Assembly (NCBI RefSeq): GCF_039530225.1
Contig: NZ_BAAAOH010000001.1
Coordinates: 2,604,001 to 2,668,000, forward strand
From: Microbacterium pumilum
Lineage (GTDB): Bacteria > Actinomycetota > Actinomycetes > Actinomycetales > Microbacteriaceae
Length of the DNA stretch: 64,000 nucleotides
Reading direction: 5' to 3'
Below are positions 1 to 10,197 of the stretch, piece by piece. The number at the start of each line of letters is the position of its first letter. Within the stretch, counting starts at the first letter, position 1. Both the position numbers and the translations under genes were made by a program. A model generated the notes under the pieces. The model made no database searches and was not told the origin of the DNA. It worked only from the letters and a program-made list of their open reading frames with translations.

Positions 1-861
1 CTCTTCGGCGAGGCATTCCCGCAGTGTGCGGCGGGGAAAGGCGAGGTCGTGGACCGGCTGTCCGGGCTGGGTGAGCACGGCGACCCCTGACTCGGGCCGC
101 TCCAGCTTCACTTCGCCGCTCTCTCGGACGAGCGTCACGGACTTGATGCCGTGGGGCCACTCTTCGGCGTCGAGATAGGCCCAGTCGACCGGCACGTCGA
201 GAGCGAGGCGGAGCCACGCCGCGAGGAGTGCCGTGGACGGCGAGTCGGAGGCACCCCGCACTCGCACCGCCGTGATCGCCTCGTACGGAGGCTGGTCGAG
301 GATCGCGGCGAGCTGCTCGCGCCACCGGGTGAGGCGAGTCCAGGCGAGATCGGTGTCGCCCGGAGCATAGCTGCCGCCGAGCGCGGCAACCCACGCCGAT
401 GGGTCGGACTTCGTCGCGGCATCCGTGATGCGGCGCTGCGCGATCTTGCCGATGGATGTCGCCGAGGGCACATCGGGCGTCTTGTTCGGCCACCACACCA
501 CGACGGGTGCATCGGGCAGCAGCAGTCCGGTCACCAGGCTTTCGAGGTTCGAGTTGCCGGCCTCGCCGTTGATGCTGAGGGTGATGACCTCACTGGCGCC
601 GGCGTCGCCGCCGACGCGGATCTGCGCGTCGAGGCGCGAGTCCGCTGCGCCGCTGTCGCCGATCATGAGGACGATGACGCGCATCGGATGCTCGCGCGAC
701 GCGTCGTTCGCGGCCTCGATGACCTCTTCCAGCGCGCCCTCACGGGTGAGGATGATGAGGGTCAGCACCCGGCCGAGGGCGACCGCCCCGCCTTCTTCGC
801 GCACGTCGACGAGCGCGCGTGTGATCTTGCTCACGGTGGTGTCGGGCAGATCGACGATCAT
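1..861 (-). CDS. opcA: OpcA, glucose-6-phosphate dehydrogenase assembly/activator protein (partial)
   Basis: OpcA is the actinobacterial and cyanobacterial partner that assembles or activates glucose-6-phosphate dehydrogenase; it acts in the cytoplasm. Reading from the ATG at 861 gives 287 codons with no stop, so the C-terminus lies off the left edge. The product begins MIVDLPDTTVSKITRALV and holds the family hallmarks LIILTREG (about residue 35), VVVWWPNKTPD and a later VRVRGASDSPSTALLAAWL. The start overlaps the zwf stop by 4 nt (ATGA), so the two are translationally coupled as last known members of the tkt-tal-pgi-zwf-opcA operon. A 6-phosphogluconolactonase gene often follows and may lie just outside the window. 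Confidence 0.93.
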   Translation of the reverse strand, partial: MIVDLPDTTVSKITRALVDVREEGGAVALGRVLTLIILTREGALEEVIEAANDASREHPMRVIVLMIGDSGAADSRLDAQIRVGGDAGASEVITLSINGEAGNSNLESLVTGLLLPDAPVVVWWPNKTPDVPSATSIGKIAQRRITDAATKSDPSAWVAALGGSYAPGDTDLAWTRLTRWREQLAAILDQPPYEAITAVRVRGASDSPSTALLAAWLRLALDVPVDWAYLDAEEWPHGIKSVTLVRESGEVKLERPESGVAVLTQPGQPVHDLAFPRRTLRECLAEE

Positions 862-2450
862 GGGCGCCTCCAAGTGCGGCCATCGCGGGCGAGCATCTCG
901 GCCGCGGACGCCGGGCCCCACGACCCGGGCGCGTACTGTTCGAGGGGGCCGCCCTGCGTCTCCCAGAACTCCTCGATCGGGTCGAGGATCTTCCACGAGA
1001 GGTCGACCTCCTCGTGGCGCGGGAAGAGCGGCGGGTCGCCCAGCAGCACGTCGAGGATGAGCCGCTCGTAGGCCTCGGGGCTCGCCTCGGTGAAGGCGTG
1101 GCCATAGCCGAAGTCCATCGTCACGTCGCGCACCTGCGCGCCGGCGCCCGGCACCTTGGAGCCGAAGCGGATCGTCACGCCCTCGTCGGGCTGGACGCGG
1201 ATGACGAGCGCGTTCTGCCCCTGACCGGCGGTCTGGCTGCGTGAGAAGAGCTGCTCGGGCGCCGTCTTGAAGATCACGGCGATCTCGGTCACGCGGCGGC
1301 CCAGCCGCTTGCCCGTTCGCAGGTAGAACGGCACACCCGCCCAGCGGCGCGTGTTGATCTCGAGCGTGATGGCGGCGTAGGTCTCGGTCGTCGAGTTGGG
1401 CTTCATCCCGTCCTCTTCGAGGAAGCCGAGCACCTTCTCGCCGCCCTGCCAGCCGCCCGCATACTGGCCGCGTGCGGTGGAGCGCGCGAGGTCCTTGGGC
1501 AGAGTCACCGCAGCGAGCACCTTCTCCTTCTCGGCGCGAAGGTTCTTCGCGTCGAATGAGATGGGCTCCTCCATGGCGGTCAGCGCGAGGAGCTGCAGGA
1601 GGTGATTCTGGATGACGTCTCTTGCTGCCCCGATGCCGTCGTAATACCCCGCGCGACCGCCGACGCCGATGTCCTCGGCCATCGTGATCTGCACGTGGTC
1701 GACGTAGTTGGCATTCCAGATCGGCTCGTACAGCTCGTTGGCGAAGCGCAGCGCGAGGATGTTCTGCACCGTCTCCTTGCCGAGGTAGTGGTCGATGCGG
1801 AAGATCGAGTCGGTCGGAAACGCCGAGCGAAGGGCATCGTTGAGCGCCTGCGCGGAGGCTCGGTCGTGTCCGAACGGCTTCTCGATGACGACGCGCCGCC
1901 AGCGCTCGGGCTGGTCGGCGGTGTCGTCGACCAGTCCGGAGGCCTTCAGCTGCTCCGCGACGATGGGGAAGTCCTTCGGCGGGATGGACAGGTAGAACGC
2001 GTGGTTTCCCATCGTGCCGCGCTCGGCATCCAGCCGGTCGACTGTCTCACGAAGACGACGGAACGACTCCTCGTTGTCGAATTCGCCGGAGACGAAGCGG
2101 ATGCCTTCCAGCAGCTGCTGCCACGTCTCGTCCCGGAATTCGGTGCGTGCGTGCTGGCGGACCGCGTCCTCCACGACTTTCGCGAAGTCCTCGTCCTCCC
2201 AGTCACGGCGTGCGAAGCCGACGAGTGCGAATCCGGGCGGCAGCAACCCGCGATTGGCCAGGTCGTACACGGCCGGCATCAGCTTCTTGCGCGAGAGATC
2301 GCCGGTCACGCCGAAGATGACGAGCGCGCTCGGGCCGGCGATCCGGCTCAGCCGGTGATCGTCCGGGTCGCGCAGCGGGTTGTGGCCGCGCGTGATCTCT
2401 ATTCCGTGGCGCTCCTGCGCGTCACTCGATTCTTGGACCTCGTTGGGCAT
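858..2450 (-). CDS. zwf: Glucose-6-phosphate 1-dehydrogenase
   Basis: Catalyses NADP-dependent oxidation of glucose 6-phosphate to 6-phosphogluconolactone, the entry step of the oxidative pentose-phosphate pathway. The 530-residue product has the nucleotide-binding GVTGDLSRKK at residues 47-56 and the active-site signature RIDHYLGKE near residues 217-225, where the His-Tyr-Leu-Gly-Lys block binds substrate. An N-terminal extension of about 40 residues precedes the Rossmann fold, as is common in actinobacteria. It starts 13 nt after pgi stops and ends in a 4-nt overlap with opcA, its activator. The complete length and intact motifs make the call secure. Confidence 0.97.
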   Translation of the reverse strand: MPNEVQESSDAQERHGIEITRGHNPLRDPDDHRLSRIAGPSALVIFGVTGDLSRKKLMPAVYDLANRGLLPPGFALVGFARRDWEDEDFAKVVEDAVRQHARTEFRDETWQQLLEGIRFVSGEFDNEESFRRLRETVDRLDAERGTMGNHAFYLSIPPKDFPIVAEQLKASGLVDDTADQPERWRRVVIEKPFGHDRASAQALNDALRSAFPTDSIFRIDHYLGKETVQNILALRFANELYEPIWNANYVDHVQITMAEDIGVGGRAGYYDGIGAARDVIQNHLLQLLALTAMEEPISFDAKNLRAEKEKVLAAVTLPKDLARSTARGQYAGGWQGGEKVLGFLEEDGMKPNSTTETYAAITLEINTRRWAGVPFYLRTGKRLGRRVTEIAVIFKTAPEQLFSRSQTAGQGQNALVIRVQPDEGVTIRFGSKVPGAGAQVRDVTMDFGYGHAFTEASPEAYERLILDVLLGDPPLFPRHEEVDLSWKILDPIEEFWETQGGPLEQYAPGSWGPASAAEMLARDGRTWRRP

Positions 2451-2463
2451 GTCGGGGTGGCTC

Positions 2464-4086
2464 CTACTGTGCCGCTTCGAAGAGCGACAGCACTTCGAGC
2501 TGGGGGTCGGTCAGCGTGAGGGTGACGACCGGACGCCCGTGTCCGTCGGCGAGGACGCTCGCATCTCCGGCTGCCTGCGCCTCGATGAGCTGACCGAACG
2601 TGAAGGGACGCCCGGGGATCTCGAGATCGACATCGCCGCGCTCGAGGATCTGGAGGAACACCCCGTTGGCGGGTCCGCCCTTGTGGTACTGCCCCGTCGA
2701 ATGCAGGAAGCGAGGTCCCCAGCCGAACGTGGTGGGGCGCCCGGAGTCGGCGGCCACGAGCTCGCGCAGACCCTCGAGCTGGGGGAGTGCGAGCCGGTTG
2801 ACGTATGCCTGGATCGACACGTAGCCGTCGGCGGGCACAAGTGCCCAGAGCGCGTCGAGCACTCCGGCGACGGTGCCGGATGCCGCGAGCCCGGGCTGCG
2901 ACACACGCACCTCGACGCCGTCCACCTCGAATGCGGGGGCAGTCGCCTCGGGGCGCGCGTCCAGGAGGCCGCGCGTCGCGACCTTCGCGGACTCGACATC
3001 AGGCTGATCGAACGGGTTGATGCCCAGCATCCGCCCGGCGGTCGCCGTCGCGTACTCCCAGACGATGAACTGCGCTGCGAGCGACCCGCTGATGAGGACT
3101 TCACCCTCGTGGTGCTCGCGGAAGTGGAACTCGTGCGCCTCATCCACGATCCGCACGATCTGCAGGTCGTGCGGCTTGCTGTCGAGCTCGGGTGAGACGG
3201 GGAGAAGCACGACTGGCAGGATGCCGGTGCCGTTCTTTCCGGTCGACTCGGCGACGAGCTGCTCGATCCAGTCCGGCAGTCCCACGATGTGGGTGCCGTC
3301 GCTCACGAGGCCGAGCTTGTCGCGTCTGGGCTGTCCGCCGGCGATGGCGGCGGCGAGCACCAGGGCGGGGTTGTCAGGGCTGTCGATCGCGACCTCGAGC
3401 AGTGACGCATCCGCCTCGTCGAGCAGTTCGGCCAGGTCGACGCCGGCCAGGCCGGTCGGGACCAGACCGAAGGCCGTCAGCGCCGAATAGCGTCCTCCGA
3501 CACTGGGGTCGGCATTGAAGACCGTGTAGCCCTCGCCGCGGGCTGCGACGTCGAGGGGGGACCCAGGATCGGTCACCACGACGATGCGTTCGAGCGGGTC
3601 GATCCCGAGATCGCGGAATGCCGCTTCGAACGTGCGCTTGGCCGAGTCGGTCTCGACCGTGGAGCCGGACTTCGACGACACGACGAGCACGGTCTGCGTC
3701 AGGCCGCCCGACTCCGCGTCTCCGTCGAGAGCGGCCAGCACCTGCCCGGGTGAGGTCGAGTCGAGGATGACGAGGGGCACGCCGCTCGTCTGCGCGATGA
3801 CCTCGGGTGCGAGCGAGGACCCGCCCATGCCCGCCAGGACGACACGCGTCACGCCCTTCGCGAGCAGCTGTGAGCGAAGCGCCTCGATCTCGGCGACGAG
3901 CGGCCGTGAGGTGGTCACGGCATCCACCCAGCCGAGCCGAGAGGATGCCTCCGTCTCGGCGTCGGGTCCCCACAGGCTCGGGTCCGCTGCCGTGATGCCG
4001 GATGCGACGAGGTCGGCGACGAGGCCCGGGAGCGTTTCGTCCACGACGGACTTGACGTGGCCGCTCAGGTGGAGCTCGAAGCTCAT
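2464..4086 (-). CDS. pgi: Glucose-6-phosphate isomerase
   Basis: Interconverts glucose 6-phosphate and fructose 6-phosphate in the cytosol, linking glycolysis to the pentose-phosphate enzymes around it. The product is 540 residues, the usual size of the divergent actinobacterial isomerase. It carries a SIS-type phosphosugar fold: GGSSLAPEV near residue 90 and [12 protein letters not shown] near residue 137 are the sugar-phosphate binding loops, and [10 protein letters not shown] lies near 285. The ATG at 4086 overlaps the tal stop (ATGA). A pgi gene lying between tal and zwf is a variation on the commoner actinobacterial tkt-tal-zwf-opcA order. Confidence 0.94.
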   Translation of the reverse strand: MSFELHLSGHVKSVVDETLPGLVADLVASGITAADPSLWGPDAETEASSRLGWVDAVTTSRPLVAEIEALRSQLLAKGVTRVVLAGMGGSSLAPEVIAQTSGVPLVILDSTSPGQVLAALDGDAESGGLTQTVLVVSSKSGSTVETDSAKRTFEAAFRDLGIDPLERIVVVTDPGSPLDVAARGEGYTVFNADPSVGGRYSALTAFGLVPTGLAGVDLAELLDEADASLLEVAIDSPDNPALVLAAAIAGGQPRRDKLGLVSDGTHIVGLPDWIEQLVAESTGKNGTGILPVVLLPVSPELDSKPHDLQIVRIVDEAHEFHFREHHEGEVLISGSLAAQFIVWEYATATAGRMLGINPFDQPDVESAKVATRGLLDARPEATAPAFEVDGVEVRVSQPGLAASGTVAGVLDALWALVPADGYVSIQAYVNRLALPQLEGLRELVAADSGRPTTFGWGPRFLHSTGQYHKGGPANGVFLQILERGDVDLEIPGRPFTFGQLIEAQAAGDASVLADGHGRPVVTLTLTDPQLEVLSLFEAAQ

Positions 4087-5201
4087 CGGGCGATCTCCGG
4101 CGCGTTGCTCAGTGCAGCCGCGACGGTGTCCTTCAGCTCGTGCCAGGACGCGATGAACTTCTCGACGCCTTCGTCCTCGAGCACCTGCGTCACGTCGTCG
4201 AAGTCGACGCCGACCGAGGCGAGCTGGTCGAACAGGGCGTGTGCATCGGCGTAGGCGCCGGTGACGGCGTCGCCGCCGATCTCACCGTGGTCGAACGTGG
4301 CCTCGAGGGTCTTCTCCGGCATGGTGTTCACGGTGCCGGGCGCGACCAGTTCGGTCACGTACAGCGTGTCGGGAAGGGCAGGATCCTTGACCCCGGTCGA
4401 GGCCCACAGCGGCCGCTGCACGTTGGCACCGGCATCCGTCAGCGCCTTCGCACGATCGGTGGCGAACTCCTTCTCGAACAGCTCATACGCCAGTCGAGCA
4501 TTCGCGACGCCGGCCTTCGACTTCAACGTACTCGCGACCCCGTTGCCGATCGCGGTGAGGCGCTTGTCGACCTCGGTGTCGACGCGCGACACGAAGAACG
4601 ATGCGACCGAGTGGATGGTCGAGATGTCGTGGCCGGCCGCCTGCGCCTGCTCGATTCCGGCGAGGTACGCGTCGATGACCTCGGCGTAGCGCTGCAGGCT
4701 GAAGATCAGCGTGACGTTGACCGAGATGCCCTCGGCGAGCGTCGCGGTGATCGCCGGCAGCCCGGCCTTCGTGGCGGGGATCTTGATGTGCGTGTTCGGC
4801 CGGTCGACCGTCGCCCACAGCTGCTTGGCCTGATCGATCGTGGCTGCGGTGTCGTGGGCGAGGTCGGGGGAGACCTCGATCGACACGCGTCCGTCGACAC
4901 CGGCGGTGGCGTCGTACACCGGGCGGAAGATGTCGGTCGCGTCGCGGACGTCATCCGTCGTGATCTGGAAGATCGCGTCATCGGCGCTCGCACCGGCGGC
5001 CGCCAGCTGCGCGACCTGCGTCTCGTAGGCGTGGCCGTTCGAGAGGGCGCCGGCGAAGATCGTCGGGTTCGTGGTGACGCCGACCACATTCCGCGTGGCG
5101 ATGAGTTCGGTGAGGTTGCCCGACGTGATCCGCTCCCGCGAGAGGTCGTCAAGCCAGATGCTCACGCCCTGGGCGGTGAGCTGTTCGGTGGGGGTGCTCA
5201 T
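4083..5201 (-). CDS. tal: Transaldolase
   Basis: Transfers a dihydroxyacetone unit from sedoheptulose 7-phosphate to glyceraldehyde 3-phosphate in the non-oxidative pentose-phosphate pathway. The 372-residue product starts [14 protein letters not shown]. It shows [12 protein letters not shown] near residue 14, GVTTNPTIF near 41, and the Schiff-base block [11 protein letters not shown] near 137-147, whose first or second lysine forms the covalent intermediate. The frame is open further upstream, but the ATG at 5201 overlaps the tkt stop by 4 nt and fits family length, so I take it as the start. It is the long, monofunctional actinobacterial type. Confidence 0.96.
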   Translation of the reverse strand: MSTPTEQLTAQGVSIWLDDLSRERITSGNLTELIATRNVVGVTTNPTIFAGALSNGHAYETQVAQLAAAGASADDAIFQITTDDVRDATDIFRPVYDATAGVDGRVSIEVSPDLAHDTAATIDQAKQLWATVDRPNTHIKIPATKAGLPAITATLAEGISVNVTLIFSLQRYAEVIDAYLAGIEQAQAAGHDISTIHSVASFFVSRVDTEVDKRLTAIGNGVASTLKSKAGVANARLAYELFEKEFATDRAKALTDAGANVQRPLWASTGVKDPALPDTLYVTELVAPGTVNTMPEKTLEATFDHGEIGGDAVTGAYADAHALFDQLASVGVDFDDVTQVLEDEGVEKFIASWHELKDTVAAALSNAPEIAR

Positions 5202-7315
5202 GACTGCTCTTCCTTCTTCTTCGCCACGACGGCGAGGGTCTCGCGGGCCGCCGCTACGACGGCTTCGGCGGTGATGCCGAACTTCTCGAACAGGGTCTTG
5301 TAGTCGGCGGACGCTCCGAAGTGCTCGATCGAGACCGAGCGGCCGCTGTCGCCGACGATGCCGCGCCACGTGAGGGCGAGGCCCGCCTCGACGGACACCC
5401 GCGCGGTGACGGATGCGGGCAGCACGCTCTCGCGGTAGGCGTCGTCCTGCTCGGCGAACCATTCCAGCGACGGCGCCGAGACGACGCGCGCCCCGATGCC
5501 TTCGGCGGCGAGCGTCTCGCGTGCGGCGACGGCCAGCTGCACCTCGGAGCCGGTGCCGATGAGGATCACGTCGGGCTTTCCACTGGGTGCCTCCGCCAGG
5601 ACGTAAGCGCCCTTGGTGGCATTGTCCGCCGAGGCGAACACGTCGCCCGAGGCCTCGCCGTCGCCGCGCGCGAACACCGGGATGTTCTGGCGGGTGAGCG
5701 CCAGGCCGGCGGGCCCGCCGTGACGGCGCAGGATCTCGAGCCACACGACGGCGGTCTCGTTCGCGTCGGCCGGGCGCACCACCGTGAAGTTCGGGATGGC
5801 GCGCAGCGCCGCCAACTGCTCGATCGGCTGATGGGTGGGCCCGTCTTCGCCGAGCGCGACGGAGTCGTGCGTCCAGACGTAGATGCTCGGGATGTTCATG
5901 AGAGATGCGATGCGCACCGACGGGCGCATGTAGTCGCTGAAGATCAGGAACGTGCCGCCGAATGCCCTGGTGGGCCCGTGCAGGACGATGCCGTTGACGA
6001 TCGCGCCCATCGCGTGCTCGCGGATGCCGAAGTGCAGAACGCGGCCGAACGAGTCACCCGCCCACTCGTGCGTCGACCACTCCGACGGGATGAAGGACTT
6101 CGCGTCCTTGATCGTCGTGAGGTTCGACTCGGCGAGGTCGGCGGAGCCGCCCCACAGCTCGGGCAGTTCGGCGGCGAGGGCGTTGATGACGGTGCCCGAC
6201 GCGGCACGGGTGGAGACATCCTTGCCGGACTCGAAGACGGGGAGCGCCGAGGCGATGTCGCCGGGCAGCTGACGGGCCTGCAGGCGGTCGAAGAGAGCCT
6301 TGCGATCGGGGTTCGCCGTGGCCCAGGCGTCGAACGACTCCTGCCACTCGGCGTGCGCAGCAGCACCGCGCTCACCGAGCGAACGCGTGTGCTCGAGCAC
6401 GTCCTCCGGAACGACGAATGTGGTGTCGGGGTCCCATCCGAGCACCTTCTTGGTCGCGGCGAGCTCGTCGCCGCCGAGGGCGGAGCCGTGGATCTTTCCG
6501 GTGTTCTGCTTGCCGGGGGAGGGCCAGCCGATGATCGTCTTCAGGACGATGATCGAGGGCTTCGACGTCTCGGCCTTCGCGGCTTCGATGGCGGCATCCA
6601 GCTCGGCGACATCCTCGACGTATTCGCCGGTCTTCTTCCAATCGACCGTCTGCACATGCCAGCCGTAGGCTTCGTATCGCTTGGCGACGTCTTCGGTGAA
6701 CGCGACGTTCGTGTCGTCTTCGATCGAGATCTGGTTCGAGTCGTACAGGACGACCAGGTTGCCGAGCTCCTGGTGGCCGGCGAGTGATGACGCCTCTGAC
6801 GTCACGCCCTCCTGCAGGTCGCCATCCGACGCGATGACGTAGATGAAGTGATCGAACGGCGACGTGCCGGGCGCGGCATCCGGATCGAACAGTCCGCGCT
6901 CGTAACGCGCGGCGTACGCGAACCCGACGGAGGACGACAGTCCCTGGCCGAGCGGCCCGGTCGTGATCTCGACGCCGTCGGTGTGCCCGTACTCGGGGTG
7001 GCCGGGGGTCAGCGATCCCCACGTGCGCAAAGCCTTGAGGTCGTCGAGCTCCAGCCCGAACCCGCCCAGGTAGAGCTGCACGTACTGCGTCAGGGACGAG
7101 TGACCGGCCGACAGGATGAACCGGTCGCGGCCCGTCCAGTGCACGTCCGCGGGGTCGTGGCGCATGACCCTCTGGTAAAGCAGGTACGCGGCGGGGGCGA
7201 GGCTCATCGCCGTACCGGGGTGGCCGTTGCCGACCTTCTCCACCGCGTCTGCTGCCAGCACACGAGCGGTATCGACCGCGCGCCTATCGATTTCGTCCCA
7301 CCGCAGTTCCGACAC
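5198..7315 (-). CDS. tkt: Transketolase
   Basis: Thiamine-diphosphate enzyme that moves two-carbon ketol units between sugar phosphates. I choose the GTG at 7315 because AAAGG lies about 9 nt upstream and the resulting 705-residue protein matches family length; the open frame continues about 70 codons further upstream without homology. Visible motifs are [15 protein letters not shown] near residue 28, [14 protein letters not shown], the metal/ThDP-binding SDGDLQEGV near 158, and a C-terminal pyrimidine-binding half with [16 protein letters not shown]. It is the first gene of the operon. It is transcribed away from ctaB, as in the M. tuberculosis tkt-ctaB neighbourhood. Confidence 0.96.
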   Translation of the reverse strand: MSELRWDEIDRRAVDTARVLAADAVEKVGNGHPGTAMSLAPAAYLLYQRVMRHDPADVHWTGRDRFILSAGHSSLTQYVQLYLGGFGLELDDLKALRTWGSLTPGHPEYGHTDGVEITTGPLGQGLSSSVGFAYAARYERGLFDPDAAPGTSPFDHFIYVIASDGDLQEGVTSEASSLAGHQELGNLVVLYDSNQISIEDDTNVAFTEDVAKRYEAYGWHVQTVDWKKTGEYVEDVAELDAAIEAAKAETSKPSIIVLKTIIGWPSPGKQNTGKIHGSALGGDELAATKKVLGWDPDTTFVVPEDVLEHTRSLGERGAAAHAEWQESFDAWATANPDRKALFDRLQARQLPGDIASALPVFESGKDVSTRAASGTVINALAAELPELWGGSADLAESNLTTIKDAKSFIPSEWSTHEWAGDSFGRVLHFGIREHAMGAIVNGIVLHGPTRAFGGTFLIFSDYMRPSVRIASLMNIPSIYVWTHDSVALGEDGPTHQPIEQLAALRAIPNFTVVRPADANETAVVWLEILRRHGGPAGLALTRQNIPVFARGDGEASGDVFASADNATKGAYVLAEAPSGKPDVILIGTGSEVQLAVAARETLAAEGIGARVVSAPSLEWFAEQDDAYRESVLPASVTARVSVEAGLALTWRGIVGDSGRSVSIEHFGASADYKTLFEKFGITAEAVVAAARETLAVVAKKKEEQS

Positions 7316-7572
7316 AGGGCCGCCTTTCTCGAGGGTTTGGCCCCAGCGTCGCCGGTCCGCGTCCCAACTCGACGAGGAGAAAGGGGGAATCGGCGCGGGG
7401 CGCGCGAATGACTTCAGCATAGCGAAGCGGTATGTCGCACCGATCATGCGTGCCGCTGTGTGACGGACCCCTGCCCCCGAAACGACCCGTCGCAGGGCGG
7501 TCGGTGGGCCGGGTCGCCGACATGCCATGCCATAGACTGAGGGCTGTTCGACAGGCGGCGATTGCGGGGGCG
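7316..7572. promoter_or_regulatory. Divergent tkt/ctaB intergenic region
   Basis: This 257-bp gap must hold the promoters for the tkt operon (minus) and ctaB (plus). A TAGACT hexamer at 7533-7538 is a plausible -10 for ctaB, and TATGCT read on the minus strand at 7416-7421 is a plausible -10 for tkt. I cannot see convincing -35 boxes for either and no palindromic operator. No small gene is supported here. Confidence 0.4.
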
Positions 7573-8514
7573 ATGGACATCACGACGACGGCCGGTGCCG
7601 AGGCCTCCGTCCACGGACGACGCGATCCCCGCCACGGTTTCGGCCGCACCCTTCGCGCGTACATCGCACTCACGAAGCCGCGGGTCCTCGAACTGCTTCT
7701 CGTCACGACCATGCCGGTCATGATCCTCGCCCAGGGCGGACTGCCCAGCCTGTGGCTCGTGTTCGCGACCGTCATCGGCGGCTCGATGAGCGCCGGCTCG
7801 GCCGCCGCCTTCAACATGTACCTCGACCGCGACATCGACGCGCACATGCAGCGCACCGTGAACCGGCCGCTCGTCACCGGCGAGGTGTCGCCGAGGGGTG
7901 CCCTGATCTTCGCGTGGACGCTCGCCGTCGTCTCGACGATCTGGCTGTGGCTGACGACCAACTGGCTCGCCGCGACCCTGTCGGCGACGGCGATCTTCTT
8001 CTACGTCGTGATCTACACGATGATCCTGAAGCGCCGCACCGAGCAGAACATCGTGTGGGGCGGCATCGCCGGCTGCTTCCCGGTGCTCATCGGCTGGACG
8101 GCCGTGACCGGCTCGCTCGCCTGGCCCCCCGTCATCCTGTTCGCCCTCGTGTTCCTCTGGACGCCGCCGCACTACTGGCCCCTCTCGATGAAGTACAAGG
8201 ACCAGTACGAGGATGTCCACGTCCCGATGCTCGGAGCCACCCGCAACGGCTCGCAAGTCGGGCTGCAGGTCATCCTCTACGCATGGGCGGCCGTCGCCTG
8301 CTCGCTGCTGCTCGTACCGGTCGCCGGGATGGGTCTCGTCTACACCGTCTCGGCTCTCGTGTTCGGAGGCTGGTTCATCTACGAATCGCACCGCCTCTAC
8401 AACCGCGCGATCCGCGGCACCGAGCCCCGCCCGATGCGGGTTTTCCACGCATCGATCACGTACTTGACGCTGCTTTTCGTCGCCATCGCGATCGACCCGC
8501 TGCTGCCGTTCTGA
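7573..8514 (+). CDS. ctaB: Protoheme IX farnesyltransferase (heme O synthase)
   Basis: UbiA-family membrane prenyltransferase that attaches a farnesyl chain to heme B, giving heme O, the precursor of heme A for the aa3 cytochrome oxidase. From ATG 7573 the product has 313 residues with about nine hydrophobic helices. The two Asp-rich cytoplasmic loops are present: [15 protein letters not shown] from residue 81 (metal-diphosphate binding) and [15 protein letters not shown] near 211. The phrase [12 protein letters not shown] is diagnostic for CtaB. The frame is open upstream to 7432, but that stretch is not hydrophobic and lacks homology. Heme A synthase (ctaA) lies 2 kb downstream on the other strand. 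Confidence 0.95.
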   Translation: MDITTTAGAEASVHGRRDPRHGFGRTLRAYIALTKPRVLELLLVTTMPVMILAQGGLPSLWLVFATVIGGSMSAGSAAAFNMYLDRDIDAHMQRTVNRPLVTGEVSPRGALIFAWTLAVVSTIWLWLTTNWLAATLSATAIFFYVVIYTMILKRRTEQNIVWGGIAGCFPVLIGWTAVTGSLAWPPVILFALVFLWTPPHYWPLSMKYKDQYEDVHVPMLGATRNGSQVGLQVILYAWAAVACSLLLVPVAGMGLVYTVSALVFGGWFIYESHRLYNRAIRGTEPRPMRVFHASITYLTLLFVAIAIDPLLPF

Positions 8515-8530
8515 CGGCCATTGCACGCCT

Positions 8531-8619
8531 CGGTCGTTGAGCGAGCGGAGCGAGACGAAACGTCGCGGGTCCGGCTTGCGGCGTTTCGTCTCGTCGCTTC
8601 GCTCCTCGCTCAACGACCG
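8531..8619. repeat. Imperfect palindromic repeat (REP-like) behind ctaB
   Basis: The left arm 8531-8562 runs cggtcgttgagcgagcgg.. to ..gagacgaaacg. The right arm 8582-8619 is its reverse complement with a few inserted or changed bases, around a 19-nt loop. It begins 16 bp after the ctaB stop and could fold into a long GC-rich hairpin that ends ctaB transcription. Elements of this ttgagcgagcggagcgagacgaaac type are, from general knowledge, dispersed through Microbacteriaceae genomes. There is no transposase or target duplication here. Confidence 0.75.
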
Positions 8620-8640
8620 GCGGGTTTGTTCGGAGTCTTT

Positions 8641-8681
8641 AGTAAATACTCTTGACAAACACGGATCGCCTTCGCCACAGT
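8641..8681 (+). promoter_or_regulatory. Candidate chitinase promoter and operator
   Basis: AGTAAATACT at 8641-8650 is an AGTA-N2-TACT palindrome. It is immediately followed by a consensus -35 TTGACA at 8652-8657 and, 18 nt later, a weak -10 CACAGT at 8676-8681. An AT-rich block in such GC-rich DNA is unusual and suggests a regulated promoter. It does not resemble the DasR operator known for Streptomyces chitinases, so the regulator is unknown. Confidence 0.5.
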
Positions 8682-8715
8682 GATGCCATCACATCGCCGT
8701 GGAAGGAATCCCCCC

Positions 8716-10140
8716 ATGTCCTCATTCACCAGATCCATCGCCGTGGCCACCGCGGTGCTCGTCGGGCTCGGCCTCGCGATCGCGCCTCCGGCGCAGGCGA
8801 CCTCCTCGAAACCACCGTCCGATGCTCCCGCGAAAGTCGTCAGCGCCTATTTCGCGAACTGGGACGTGTACGGCCGCGGCTATTTCGTCAAGGACATCCC
8901 CGTCGACAAGCTCAACGTCATCCAGTACGCCTTCGGTGACGCGACCTACGACCCGGCGACGGGGAATGTGGGCTGCTCATCGCTCGACCCGTGGGCCGAC
9001 TACCAGCAGGTGTACTGGGGGCCTGAGAACACCGTGGACGGCGTGGCCGACAACTTCGGCGCCAACGGCAACCTGTACGGCAATTTCAACCAGCTGAAGA
9101 AGCTGAAGGCCGCGAACCCCCACCTGAAAGTGGAGATCTCACTCGGCGGCTGGACGAAGTCGAAGTGGTTCTCGACGCTGGCGTCAACCAGCCAACTCCG
9201 CGAGAAGTTCGCCGCGGAGTGCATCGACACGTTCATCAAGGGCAACCTTCCGACCGGTGGATGGCCCGAGGACGCCGGCGGACCGGGAGCGGCAGCGGGC
9301 ATCTTCGACGGCATCGATCTCGACTGGGAGTATCCGACATCGGTGGCCGACGGCAACTACAACGTGAGCCCCGCCGACCGCAAGAACGCGACAGCGCTCG
9401 CGGCCGAGTTCCGCACGCAGCTCGACGCGTACGGCACGAAGACCGGCAAGCACTACCTGCTCACGGCGGCACTGCCCGCGGCGACGAGCTCGACGAAGTA
9501 CTACGAGCTCTCGGCGTTCGTGAAGCACCTCGACTGGGTCAACATCATGAGTTACGACTACAACGTCGCGGGCAGCCCCGTCGTCGCCCACAACTCGCTG
9601 TTCGGACTGGATCCGCGCGACCCGAACGCGAAGAACCCGACATGGAACACCGCCGGCACCGTTGCGTACTACCTGCTCAGCGGCGTGCCCGCATCGAAGA
9701 TCGTGGTCGGCATGGGCTTCTACGGGCAGCAGTGGCTGCGCACCGGCACGAAGAACAACGGGCTGTACACATCGTTCGACAACACCGGCCTCAGCGCTGA
9801 TTCGCTCACTGCGGACTCCGCATTCCAGCCGAGCTTCCACGCGCTGGTCGAGGCGGGCTACGTCAGCTCCGACGGCAAGACCGGTGGCAACGGCTACACG
9901 GTCGCCTGGAACGCCCTCGCCGGCGAGCCATATCTGTACAGCGCCGCGGCCGAGCACCCGACGTTGACGACGGGACCGGCCACCGTGCGCACCGTGATCA
10001 CTTTCACGAGCCCGAAGTCGGTCGCCGAACGCATCGCGCTCATCGACAGGCTCGGGCTGCGCGGCGCGATGGTGTGGGAGATCAGCCACGACAGTGATGA
10101 CCACGCGCTCATGAGTCAGGTCGCGAAGATCCTGCGCTGA
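8716..10140 (+). CDS. Secreted GH18 chitinase
   Basis: Endo-type glycoside hydrolase family 18 enzyme predicted to cut beta-1,4 bonds in chitin outside the cell. The 474-residue product starts at ATG 8716, 8-9 nt after GGAAGGAA. It begins with a Sec signal peptide (hydrophobic core TAVLVGLGLAIA, cleavage near APPAQA-TSS, residue 29). The catalytic FDGIDLDWEYP spans residues 197-207, with Glu205 as acid/base. The strand SLGGWTKSKWFS near 138 and the terminal RGAMVWEISHD are also GH18 marks. I see no carbohydrate-binding domain. It interrupts the ctaB-ctaA neighbourhood, suggesting later insertion, and is flanked by a palindromic repeat and a terminator. Confidence 0.93.
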   Translation: MSSFTRSIAVATAVLVGLGLAIAPPAQATSSKPPSDAPAKVVSAYFANWDVYGRGYFVKDIPVDKLNVIQYAFGDATYDPATGNVGCSSLDPWADYQQVYWGPENTVDGVADNFGANGNLYGNFNQLKKLKAANPHLKVEISLGGWTKSKWFSTLASTSQLREKFAAECIDTFIKGNLPTGGWPEDAGGPGAAAGIFDGIDLDWEYPTSVADGNYNVSPADRKNATALAAEFRTQLDAYGTKTGKHYLLTAALPAATSSTKYYELSAFVKHLDWVNIMSYDYNVAGSPVVAHNSLFGLDPRDPNAKNPTWNTAGTVAYYLLSGVPASKIVVGMGFYGQQWLRTGTKNNGLYTSFDNTGLSADSLTADSAFQPSFHALVEAGYVSSDGKTGGNGYTVAWNALAGEPYLYSAAAEHPTLTTGPATVRTVITFTSPKSVAERIALIDRLGLRGAMVWEISHDSDDHALMSQVAKILR

Positions 10141-10190
10141 CGCACGGAACGACGGCGCCGATCCATGGGGTCGGCGCCGTCGTCGTGCGT
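10140..10190. terminator. Bidirectional hairpin terminator
   Basis: Outer arms acgcacg (10140-10146) and cgtgcgt (10184-10190) enclose inner arms 10149-10164 and 10168-10183 (acgacggcgccgatcc against a near-perfect reverse complement). The long stem sits between the convergent chitinase gene and the gene ending at 10198, and could end transcription from both sides. There is no T-run, which is usual in high-GC actinobacteria. Confidence 0.65.
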
Positions 10191-10197
10191 GGAAGGG

